The translations under genes were made by a program, and so were the position numbers. A stretch of DNA of 64,000 bases from Torymus aiolomorphi (Eukaryota; Arthropoda; Insecta; Hymenoptera; Torymidae): assembly GCA_036365515.1 (NCBI GenBank), contig CM070877.1, forward strand, positions 13,584,601 to 13,648,600, in the 5' to 3' direction. Each line of letters begins with the position of its first letter. The stretch's first letter is position 1. The notes under the pieces were generated by a model. That model saw only the letters and a list, made by a program, of their open reading frames with translations. It did no database searches and was not told the DNA's origin. Positions 36,607-46,059 of the stretch are shown here, one piece after another.

Positions 36607-37156
36607 CACGGAAAACACTTTCGGTGAACCATTCGCCGAGCGACAGTAGCGCCATTAGCTGATGGTTTCCGGCGACTCACTCGCCGGATTTTGGAGACTG
36701 AGTCGCCGAAATTCCAGGCGACTCAGTCTGCGAAATATTCGCGGAATTAGACCACGGACATCCTAACCTCAAAACATGCTTTATTATGTTACATGAGAAA
36801 AAGCATGCATTATTTATTAACACAATCATCACCATAGTGAAAAACGTTACTTACTCTCAAAAACTACTTGAAGATGTTTAAATGCATCGTACTTCATAAA
36901 AAATCCATGATGCTTGCTATATATAAAAACCGTTACGGACGCTCGTGGGGCTCACCGTCTGTATCGTACACTCACTCGCCGATCGAAACAGAGCGCCACC
37001 TTCCGCTGCTTATCGTCGAATGATTCTCCGCTTTCGACAACTGAGTCGCCGATACTCGGAGACTCGATCGCCGATACCACCGGAGAGTAATTTACCGTTA
37101 TTTTGGTAAGCGAATCTCCGTCACCGGAGAACCAGTCACCGAAAGTATTTTCCGTG
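36607..37156. mobile_element. 550-bp CACGG-ended TIR element
   Basis: CACGGAAAACACTTTCGGTGA at the left is mirrored by TCACCGAAAGTATTTTCCGTG at the right. Flanks TG|CACGG and CCGTG|TG suggest a 2-bp TG duplication, as at 9532-10248. Variants of CTCACTCGCCG or CTGAGTCGCCGA recur in both subterminal regions (about 36680-36740 and 36970-37075). The AT-rich middle is unrelated to the ends. The 177-residue minus frame at 36952-37485 crosses the right end into flanking DNA and is not a gene. Confidence 0.78.
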
Positions 37157-37490
37157 TGCCTATCTGCTGACCTTTTTACACCGCCTAGCGGTAACCAATC
37201 AGCGTGCCGGAAAACTCGCCCCCCAACCCTTGCCGAGGTATTCTGATCAGATCCGAACTTTCGGAGCTGACTCGCTCTCCACGCTCCGCGGGAGGCGAAC
37301 CACCTGGCCTTGCCAGGTTCTCGCAGAGGACCTCGCCTGACCGTCGCTGCAGCGACCCTGTCGCTATTTGGCATACAGGGTTCCCCGCTCCCTCCGTTAG
37401 CGCCGACTATGTCCGCACCAGGGCAGAAAGGGAGGACTCCGAAACACCTTTCGGCGCCAACGGGGGAAGGGCGAGAATCTCGCACGCGTC
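37157..37490. other. GC-rich block of unknown nature
   Basis: GC-rich sequence with small hairpins (CCTGGCCTTGCCAGG near 37303) and a sharp drop to AT-rich DNA at 37500. Overlapping frames on both strands lack domains. It may be the right part of the island split by the preceding element, or the end of an older element. Confidence 0.4.
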
Positions 37491-37805
37491 ATTTTTGCCT
37501 AAAACCTCTCATGATACTTTTATTTTATTGAATTTTATTTTTTTCTCTTAATTTTGCTCTTTATCGTTTATTTTTGTTATCGAAATTTTATTTAACTTTA
37601 ATTTTCGTTTGTACGCACTTTATTTATTAACCTTTACCTAAACCTTCTTCCTCACATGCGCTCCGACGCTGAGCTTACAGCACATTTGATTTTTTTCTCA
37701 AGCCTTGTTTGATTTTATAATATATTTAATAAATAATATAAATATAACGTTTTTTGTATAATATTGTTCTAAAAATTGAGTAAGTATTGTTATGTCCAAA
37801 ATTCT
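37491..37805. other. AT-rich spacer, no gene
   Basis: Start of the island-free stretch. Nothing recognised. Confidence 0.5.
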
Positions 37806-37976
37806 CCTATTCTTAGACGTGTTCTTGTTTATGCACATACTGATTGTGCACATATTAATTGTGCACACTTTAACATTGGCATATATCTATATATATAGAT
37901 CTGTACCAATGCTATCTGTGCACAATAAATATGTGCACAATCCTTATGTGCACAAACAAGAACATGCCTATTCTTA
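37806..37976. mobile_element. Hairpin MITE with 10-bp target duplication
   Basis: A perfect 10-bp direct repeat CCTATTCTTA flanks the element (37806-37815 and 37967-37976). The 151 bp between fold into a hairpin: GTTCTTGTTTNTGCACATA arms, three ATTGTGCACA-type blocks per side, and a loop around TATCTATATATATAGAT. A 9-10-bp duplication fits Mutator-like elements. No coding capacity. Confidence 0.8.
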
Positions 37977-38390
37977 TAAGTATTATGCAATAGATATACT
38001 TCAATTATAAATAAATGTTCTTCAAACTACAAAAGTTTCTTCACGTTGTTAAATTATTTCTTCATTCAATTTTACAACAATTTGCAAAATAAATAAAAAA
38101 TATATATACAAAACTAACGTACCTTCATAATGTGTCTGAAGTTTGCAACGTTGGAGTGCAACGAAATAAAAAAAATTCATTTTACTCCAAATTTATACTA
38201 ATTAATATGAATGTTGTGTGTAGATTTAGTGTTTTATAGTACCTATCTGTCAGACTCCGTACCAAAAACTTTAATGAGAATCTAAATATTTTTTTTAAAC
38301 AATCAGGAAAACAAATAGTATAGTTATACAACTTTCTACGAAAGTATAAAATAAGGCAAGTTATAAGTGTTTTCTGTATAATATGTAGAA
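37977..38390. other. AT-rich spacer, no gene
   Basis: Nothing recognised. Confidence 0.5.
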
Positions 38391-38520
38391 CTCTCCCTCC
38401 CTCCATCCCTCCGTCCCTCCCTCTTTCTCCCCCTTTCCCCATCTTCCTCTCTGACTCTTTCTCTCTCTTCCCCTCTCCCTCTTTCTCTCTTTCTTACCCT
38501 CCCCTCTCTCTCTGCTTCTT
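38391..38520. repeat. 130-bp polypyrimidine tract
   Basis: Almost pure C/T with CCCTCC and TCTCTC blocks. A mirror-type tract of this kind can form triplex DNA. The minus frame at 38336-38611 is its low-complexity translation. Confidence 0.9.
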
Positions 38521-38548
38521 TACAAAAAAAGAATGTCATAGTTTGAAA

Positions 38549-38806
38549 CAAACACATGAACGAAGTGGAATCAATTAATATGTTGACAAGTACATTTTTG
38601 TAACATAACAATTATAGGAATTATGGAGTGATTTTTCTAACATAAAATCGTATAAGTACTTCTAAAAATAAACTCATGAAAGTGGTGGAATCAATTTTAT
38701 GCAGGCAAGTACATTCTTATACTAAAGAGATCATAATAATTTATAACAAACACATGAAATAAGTGGAATCAATTAAGTACAGTAGGCAAGTCAATTATTA
38801 TAATAA
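38549..38806. repeat. Three diverged repeat units
   Basis: AAACNCATGAA, then AGTGGAATCAATT or GGTGGAATCAATT, then GCAAGTACATT or similar, occur at about 38550, 38670 and 38748. Spacing is unequal (about 120 and 78 bp), so these are degenerate tandem units or interspersed copies. Confidence 0.78.
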
Positions 38807-39452
38807 AAAAAATATTTAAAAATAAAATTTGTTTAATATATTTACTATAAAAATTTGTATAAAAAAATAATTACATCTAACATAAAATATTACAAATACC
38901 AAAAAGTATAATTTTATAAATACGATAAACTATAATTCAAACACAAAATGGTGAAACATTTTTGAGTAACCATTTTCTAAGTACAGATCATAAGCATTTT
39001 CTGACTAGCGTTAATCAGCGCGCTACGCGTGCCAGTGTTCGTCTTTTGTCTCGCTCTTTCCGAAATTCGAGCTGGACTCAATTATTCGATATCATTCGGG
39101 GACAGAATAGATTATCGATCGAATTCTCAAATTATATAAGTGAAATTTTAGCTGTTTTTTTTTTTTTTTTATTTAAATACACATACTTGCCGGACGCGTC
39201 GTGTTTTATTTTTAATCAGCTTGAAACTGTGTGAATTGCTCGGTCGGTAATGGTACGAGTATGGCACCCCCAAGTTAGGTTGTCTGCGCACAAACGTTGT
39301 TTCATATCGCATTGACGACCTTCAGCAGTTTTTACCGTATTGAAATTAATTAACATTCAATGTAAACAAGGGTTAGAAATTGATTATAAATGCACTACAG
39401 TTAACAAAATAATTTTGTTGGCAATGATAATATTATCAAGACACACTATTGT
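38807..39452. other. AT-rich stretch with minor GC patch
   Basis: 38807-38950 is extremely AT-rich. A small GC patch at 38990-39110 has a plus frame (38962-39234) with no domain. No gene called. Confidence 0.45.
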
Positions 39453-39537
39453 GGGGCACACAAACGTGTACATCCACATTAATACGGGGCACACAAAAAT
39501 GTACTTTGTTGTCTGCTAGGGCACACAAATGCGTACA
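39453..39537. repeat. Three short direct repeats, 32-33-bp period
   Basis: GGGCACACAAANNNGTAC occurs at 39454-39471, 39487-39504 and 39519-39536. The sequence between copies is not conserved. Confidence 0.88.
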
Positions 39538-39904
39538 AACTTTTTTTTTTATATTGATTGTAACTTTCGTAAATATTAATATTTTTCTATAAAAAAAAAT
39601 TGTTTCGTGTAGATTATTACTTTTATTATCTATATAAACCTGCGCGGAATCTCTGATACAGCTTAAATAGTCTATTATTATGCGACAAAACTGAAGAGTT
39701 TCTTAAACCCACACTAATACGGACATCTACCCTATTGAGGGAGCACTGAGAAGGAGGGTGAGAGCGAGCAAGAGAGGGGAGGGACAGGGATGGATAATAA
39801 TTACATTGTGTATATAATTGCCTAAGTTTTTACCTTTGTAAAAAATTTTTTGAGGGAGATTTCACAACTTTTTAAGAGTAAAAGTACACATTAAACAAGG
39901 TTCG
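39538..39904. other. AT-rich spacer with one G/A-rich patch
   Basis: 39727-39793 is G/A-rich (GGAGGGTGAGAGCGAGCAAG). The rest is AT-rich. No gene. Confidence 0.5.
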
Positions 39905-40060
39905 TTAATCTCCAGGCGGTCAGGCTTTAAGAAGATATACCATATACCAAGAGTCATACTTCGAAGAAATTTTCCGAAGAAAATTTTTTAAAAAGATCAT
40001 AAATATCGATCAACCAAGAGGTGGCACCAAAAGGTGACACCCCGGCCGCCTGGAGGTTAA
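39905..40060. mobile_element. 156-bp TTAA-flanked MITE
   Basis: TTAATCTCCAGGCGGTC at the left and GGCCGCCTGGAGGTTAA at the right are near-perfect inverted repeats with TTAA outside. GTGGCACCAAAAGGTGACAC at about 40021-40040 is a subterminal hairpin. In reverse complement the layout parallels 25961-26117, so the two look like diverged members of one family. Confidence 0.88.
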
Positions 40061-40320
40061 ATAGAAAACACAAAAATTTATTATTTATTCGTAGAATCCC
40101 TTTTAATAAAATAAAACGTTAATACAATTATTAATCGTGAAAGTATATTTAACAATGTTTGTTAAGTATAAGACTGTACGTTAAGTGATTTTACAATTTC
40201 CTTTATATTTGACTTTCAGTATCGCAAGAAAGAAATTGAATTAAAAAACAAAAATTTATTATTCATTCGTAGAATTCCTTTTCATAATAAATAAAACGTA
40301 AATCATTTTAAAGCATTGCA
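40061..40320. repeat. Direct repeat, about 178-bp offset
   Basis: CAAAAATTTATTATTNATTC and the following GTAGAATNCCTTTT and ATAAAACGT blocks occur at about 40071-40121 and 40249-40302. Confidence 0.8.
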
Positions 40321-40475
40321 TAAATGTCGGAAAGTAATTCTTATGGTTTCTGAGAGAAATTTTTACGATTTTCAAAAGTTCTTATAAAAGGACTGTAAAA
40401 GTTTTGGAAAATAATTTTTAATTGCTTGCAAAAGTTTTTAAAAGATGTAGTGATATAGCGATCATAGACGATATT

Positions 40476-40720
40476 TGAAGATAAATTATACAGCAATATT
40501 AATATTTAATTATAAATAATAATCATTCATATCTGTTATTAATTTTTTCAAATAAATTATACAACAATAATATTTAATTATAAATAATAATAATCATTCA
40601 TATAATCTGTTATTGATTTTCTTTTCAATGAAAATGCATAAATTATACAATAATATTAATATTTAATTATAAATATCATTCATATCTGTTATTAATTTTT
40701 TTTTCAATGAAAATGCAAAT
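40476..40720. repeat. AT-rich tandem repeat, about 75 bp x 3
   Basis: AAATTATACA, then ATATTTAATTATAAATA, then TCATTCATAT and CTGTTATTNATTTT, recur three times from about 40481, 40553 and 40630, with small indels between copies. Confidence 0.85.
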
Positions 40721-40850
40721 AATTGCTATACAATTTTTTTTTTTATTAAAAATGCAAATAACTCTTGTTAGCATGCAAACAACTACAAATAACTGTAAAG
40801 AACTGTTTCTAACAGCAAATAATTCTTAAAAACTTATTAAGTATTAGCGT

Positions 40851-41055
40851 CCCAGAACATGCATTTATAAATTGCAAACAAAAATTATATTTAGTTATTA
40901 ACATTAACTGCATAATTTATTTCTGTCTGGGTGGATCTGGGTTAGTACATACTATAACAATATTACATTGTAATATTTTTATTAAGATTCTTGTACTTCT
41001 ATATTATTCGACAGATTGATAAAACCTCCTTATAACTAAACTCACATGTTCTGGG
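40851..41055. mobile_element. Possible 205-bp TIR element
   Basis: CCCAGAACATG at 40851 is mirrored by CATGTTCTGGG ending at 41055. The match is only 11 bp and no target duplication is visible, so this is tentative. Confidence 0.45.
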
Positions 41056-41059
41056 CGGG

Positions 41060-42330
41060 CCAACTTTCTTAGGTTGAGTCGCTACAGCTTACTTTTAAAG
41101 GAATATCTACAACAGTATTTCTCTTGGTTTCCACTTCATGAGGCTGTGTGTGCTTTGACAGACTTAAACATAATCTTTTGGTGGCCTTAAAATTTGTAAC
41201 GAATTCATATGTACTATATGTTCAGCATTTTATTATAACAATCTAACTTTAATAGCACAATAAGATAAAGTTATGTATGAATAGAAGATACGTCCTAAAC
41301 AGTTTGCTATATAATAAACTCGTGTTTCAGGTTCAATTGCATTTAGACCCTACATCCACATTATAGATCACACAGTAAACATATTTTTTATTTTATATAA
41401 AATGCATTTTTTAAATTGACTTATTTATTCACTCCTTTTATATTAATTATTTATGCTTTCGACTTTACAAAACTTTTATCAAAATACACAAAATAACGTA
41501 CATTTCACTGATATATTTTACTAATATAAAAGCCCACAGATTAAGTTCACTGGACAGCATCAAGGTTTTATGTCACAATACTAAGTGATTTCAAGATTAC
41601 GCGATGTTTCATTTTCACTCACACACTATAAACTTGCTTAGGGATTCTTCTCATATTAATTCTGTATCCATAAATTACTTAAAAATTCACTTATCACACA
41701 ACTCATTTTGTTTTAATTATTTATGTTCTGTATATTTAAACACTTCTAATAAAAAACCTTCCATCTCACTATTTCCAGCTTTTAGTAAGTGGATATCCTT
41801 CTTATTTTAAATGTCTTCAGCTGTCACAAATGATTCACAAATTTTTTTAGATGATCCTTTTTTTACAGTTGAAGTATTCTTCCGGAAACATTTTTAACCA
41901 AGATTATTACATCTTCCTTCTTTATTGTGCATAAGTTCACTAACACTGACATTCACCATAAAGTAGAACGATGCTTTGCTAGAGGGATAACTGCCACAGT
42001 ATTTCTGCCTCTACTTACTACAGGAGGTTGCATACTTTGACAGACTTGAACATAATCTTTTGGTGGCCGTAATGCATAATGATTTGACAAATATCCACAG
42101 CAGTGTTTTGCAAATATCGCAAACATGTCCTGTTATGTTGCTTATATTCATGATATTGCACAATCTATTCCTTGCAAAACAAAACCTGTGAAGATATTCA
42201 TTCATTAATATACTGTTTATATGACACACATGAATTTATTTTAAAATCACTTATTTATCCACTTCTTTTATTTTCTTCATTTAAAATACTCTATATTACT
42301 TCTGTAAATTATCAAAAAAAATTAATAATA
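41060..42330. repeat. Diverged direct duplication, about 0.85-kb offset
   Basis: CTTTGACAGACTTNAACATA followed by ATCTTTTGGTGGCC occurs at 41154-41187 and 42037-42070. CTTATTTATNCACTNCTTTT follows in both, at about 41420 and 42249. On the minus strand both copies read RPPKDYV then a stop (first copy) or VCQS (second copy), suggesting decayed coding sequence. Family not recognised. Confidence 0.7.
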
Positions 42331-43245
42331 TTCTTCTAAAATTAAATCTGATCATATGAAAAATTTTCATGTTGAGGATACATAGAGAACGACTTGAAAA
42401 ATATTGTGTTGTAAATAGTATGTATTATTTGCTCTTTCATAATAATATTAATTTGATTTTTCTTTCTTGAGTAGTACGATATTCTTACTATCTTCTTTGA
42501 TATAATTCTATTCCTAAACATCTGTTCTTGTATTAAAATAACGCATCACTTAGCAATATTTTCTTGTATGCCATAGCTTATTATGAAGTTTATATGAACC
42601 TCATAAAATATAGTTATTTATTAATACTCACATTTTCTATCCTCAAAGCATTTGAAACTCATTTTTAATAAAGGTTTAAAATTTTATTACAAGCACTTTA
42701 AACACATCACACCAGAACAGTTTTGTATTTACTACGTAAAACAATGAGTCGATATCACTTTTTAAACACTTATTTTCAATAATATTTGAATGCAGTTCAT
42801 GCAACACATCATATTGGTATTTTATTTTATTTAGTACACAAAACACTGATTAGATATTATTTTTTAATTAATAATCACTACATTATTTGTCGCCAATATA
42901 ATTTGCAACTATAACCAAAAATCACAATTTCCTTTTCCTATTTTTTTAAGAACTTACTTCAATTCAGAACAAAATACTTTTTCGTACTTTTAATCTAATA
43001 CTGTCTAATAATTATAAACATCTTAGATCTTTGTTTTTCTAAAATTAAATCTGGTCGTATGAAAAATTTTCATGTTGAGGATATCTTGAAGAATATTGTG
43101 CTGTAAATAGTAATAATTCTCTGCTCTTTCATAATAATATTGATTAGGTTTTTTTTCTTTCTTGAGTAGTACTATATTCTTGAGTAGTACTACTTATATG
43201 ATTTCTTACTATTTTCTTTAATATAATTCTATATAACATATATAC
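42331..43245. repeat. Direct duplication, about 0.7-kb offset
   Basis: CTAAAATTAAATCTGNTCNT, then ATGAAAAATTTTCATGTTGA, then CTTTCATAATAATATTNATT and TTTCTTGAGTAGTAC, are shared by 42334-42518 and 43038-43240. The second copy has an 11-bp deletion and a doubled TTCTTGAGTAGTACTA. On the minus strand both carry IFFK with a preceding TIY, so old coding origin is possible. Confidence 0.82.
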
Positions 43246-44150
43246 ATCCATATCTTGAAAATACTCCAAATAATCTTCTGGTATAATATCTGTAAAAATA
43301 AAAATCACACAAAATATCAATTTTTATAAAATGTTTTTAGCTATTTAACATTTAGCCTGTAAGTACTTATCTGATAAAAGTTATTTTCCCCGTTGATTAT
43401 TTTCCCCATTGATACACGAAGAATAGATTAAAATTCTTTTGAATTCTCATCACTGGCTGCATATTTGAGATCGTTACATACTTATTATTAAATTAACTAA
43501 CTCACGAAACAACATTTGTTAATGTATAAATATTAACTTTTTATACTACATGTATATAAGGTCTCATAGGGCTCACAATAACATTCACATAAGGTTAGGC
43601 CGGCCAGATGTGTCATGTGTGTGTTTATATATAGATATACAGGCGTAAGGTATAGACGCCAACCGGAAATGTCGTAAGAGCTGCAAACCGGATGCCGGAA
43701 GAAAAAGACGAAAATTCTGAAAGGAAAACGAACATAAAATAATTCAGTTGTCTGTATCTTTTGAACGAGATAATATTTTTAAATAAAATCTTTCGATTTG
43801 AGTAGAGCAATGAAATGGCTTTCGATTAAGAGGGATATGTTATATAGTTGAAACTAACACAATAGGTATATAGGCGCATTGAATTTTTCGGACACCCATT
43901 TCAATGTATATGATAGCGCGGTCATCCTAAGGCTCTTCTATAACTTGCCTTCGGAGCGCTCCCGCGCTCCTTGATAAAATAACTTTATGAAAAAGGTTTA
44001 GATAAAATTTCGATTGCTCAACAACATTAACCAATCGTAAAAAATTATTTCGTTGTATTCCATCGATGCAAACTTCAGAGCCATTCTTCATAATCAACTC
44101 CCATGTAAAAAAGATTGATAGTTATGTCAAGATATGCGTCATGTATCGCT
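43246..44150. other. Mixed spacer, no gene
   Basis: Mostly AT-rich. TTTTCCCCGTTGATTA and TTTTCCCCATTGATAC form a short tandem at 43384-43415. GGAGCGC/GCGCTCC makes a small hairpin at about 43951-43968. The 61-residue minus frame at 43625-43810 has no recognisable motif. Confidence 0.5.
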
Positions 44151-44811
44151 ACGGCGCCGGAGTTAAATATTGGTCATTTCTTTAAAGCTATTTCCCATAT
44201 AATACCCATATATGAGGCGTTTCACGTCAGCTCTCCAGGCGCGGCGCACGAGCGCGAAATCATGCTGTTTTCAGTTTGTGTTTAAAGGGCTAAGATGTAT
44301 CTAAAAAAATAATCCCCAAGTGATTTCGATGTATTTTTTCCTCAGCTTTCCGATGGTGCTATTAGTTTCTCAAAATTTTTCAATTCTAACCTCAAAAAAA
44401 AATAAAACGTGTTATATCTCAAAAACTATATTTTTAATATTTTGTTTGACCTGCTAGATCGAAAGAGGAGGAAATTTTACATGGATATAGCCTTTTTCTA
44501 CATAGGGGTTTTTTGATTTTTTCGAGATATTATTCAAGAAATACTTAGAATTGAAAAATTTTGAGAAACTAATAGCACCATCGGAAAGCTGAGGAAAAAA
44601 TACATCGAAATCACTTGGGGATTATTTTTTTTAGATACATCTTAGCCCTTCAAACACAAGCTGAAAACAGCATGATTTCGCGCTCGTGCGCCGCGCCTGG
44701 AGAGCTGACGTGAAACGCCTCATATGCCCCATACTCTAAGAAAACAATATATGGAACAGATATGGGCGTTATATGGGAAATAGTATGGCCGATATTTGGC
44801 ACCGGCGCCGT
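44151..44811. mobile_element. Outer inverted repeat split by a second foldback
   Basis: ACGGCGCCGG, AAATAT, GG, CAT, CTATTTCCCATATAA and CCCATA line up between 44151-44210 and the reverse complement of 44761-44811, with a 10-bp indel. The interval holds the complete inner element 44213-44722. Beyond the right arm, ATATTGCCC- and ATATTGGC-type motifs continue to about 44890, so the true outer boundary may be wider. Confidence 0.75.
44213..44722. mobile_element. 510-bp foldback element at a TA site
   Basis: TGAGGCGTTTCACGTCAGC at the left and its complement at the right, with TA outside each end. The arms are nearly identical for about 180 bp and include GGTGCTATTAGTTTCTC. Loop at about 44400-44550. 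No coding capacity. Confidence 0.88.
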
Positions 44812-44929
44812 GGCTATAATATATGCGCCAGATATTGCCCATATATTGCCAATACTCTGACCATACTATGAGCAATATATTGGCTACAAAACTATTTTTA
44901 CGCGGGCTAACACACATACACTAACCCGC

Positions 44930-45290
44930 ATTATACACATAATAAAAACTCAAAAAGATTGACGCGCTCACGCAGTCACCGGCCGCTAAAATCTTCCCCT
45001 GTGTGACTCGCTAGCGCGGCTCTCCGCTACGCGGCAACTACCGGCGATCGATCAACATCGCGCGCTCGTGCACACATGTACATATATACACAGATGAAAA
45101 ATTCGCCGGAAATCTCACTGGGAGTGAATTACAGTGAAACGAATTCCACTGTAATTCACTCCCAGTGAGATTCGAATCGAAATTCGGAATTCCGCGCGCT
45201 TTTATATACTCGCCGAGACGACTCGATTAATCTTTTCGCGCACGTATAGGACGAGAAGAGGTTCGTCGCGTTGCGTGAAAGTGGTGGAAA
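44930..45290. other. GC island with perfect hairpin
   Basis: First island after the island-free stretch: CpG-rich at 44960-45070 and 45180-45270 (CCGGCGATCGATC, CGCCGAGACGACTCG). The hairpin at 45111-45172 lies between. Confidence 0.5.
45111..45172. repeat. Perfect 26-bp stem hairpin
   Basis: AATCTCACTGGGAGTGAATT plus ACAGTG (45111-45136) is exactly complementary to 45147-45172. Loop of 10 nt. No extension outside. Could be a minimal foldback element or a small-RNA-like hairpin. Confidence 0.95.
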
Positions 45291-46059
45291 GGATAGTTAT
45301 TGATGAAATTAGTGAGTTTTGGATAGTAAAATTTATCGGTAGGTTATTGAAACAATTTTGAGTATTTTAAAAGAAGTTTTGAATTCGCATAACGTGTAAG
45401 TACGCGTGTTGTATATTGGTAGAGGCGAATGTGTACTACAGGCACGAGGGCAATTTCGCATGCAAGGATATTCGTACAGGAAGCAGCGGCAGTGTAGTTA
45501 TCTATTTTCTACTCATACAGAAGCCGTATCAGATTGAAACGTTGCAAATGTATGGCAGTGTGTCGTGTATAATTATATATGATACCGGCAAAACATCAAT
45601 ATAGTAATACTTTGGTTACAGGGTTTTAATAGTTATTAAAAGCTTTTTCAGTTCGGGTAATGGGAATGGAATCCAAATTTAATAAATATTATAGGTTTTA
45701 AAAACTTAAGATTATGACTCCGAATTGAGTAGTAATTTATAATTAGCGGATAGCCTCATCAAACTCGAATTTTTATTTCTTTGTATCAATTTTAATATCA
45801 TATTAAAAGAAATTTTATTCGAGCTGATCTTTTTGAGAAATCTAAGAGAACTTATTGTGAATGTAGACATTACAATACAGGTTACCAACATTTTTTCCGT
45901 TAGGTGTATATATATAAATACAAGATAAACCATTCTAAAGATGCCATATATGGTTATATCAAGTACATTTATGAAATATTCTAAACATAACATATTAACA
46001 CTGTACAGATTGTAGACTACTCCTATTGTACCATTATATATCACTATACTAATATAATT
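45291..46059. other. AT-rich spacer, no gene
   Basis: A 124-residue minus frame at 45712-46086 is rich in I, Y and L from AT-rich codons. No domain or paralogue visible, so not called. Confidence 0.5.

Noticed and set aside
36952..37485. 177-residue minus-strand open frame
   Set aside because: Crosses the boundary of the TIR element into unrelated flanking DNA. No domain.
39453..39537. CRISPR-like array
   Set aside because: Only three short imperfect repeats in a eukaryotic sequence, with no associated genes.
42011..42229. Minus frame containing CDIC and several cysteines, considered as a zinc finger
   Set aside because: The paired histidines of a C2H2 finger are missing at the expected spacing. 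The duplicated copy at 41.1 kb does not preserve this frame.
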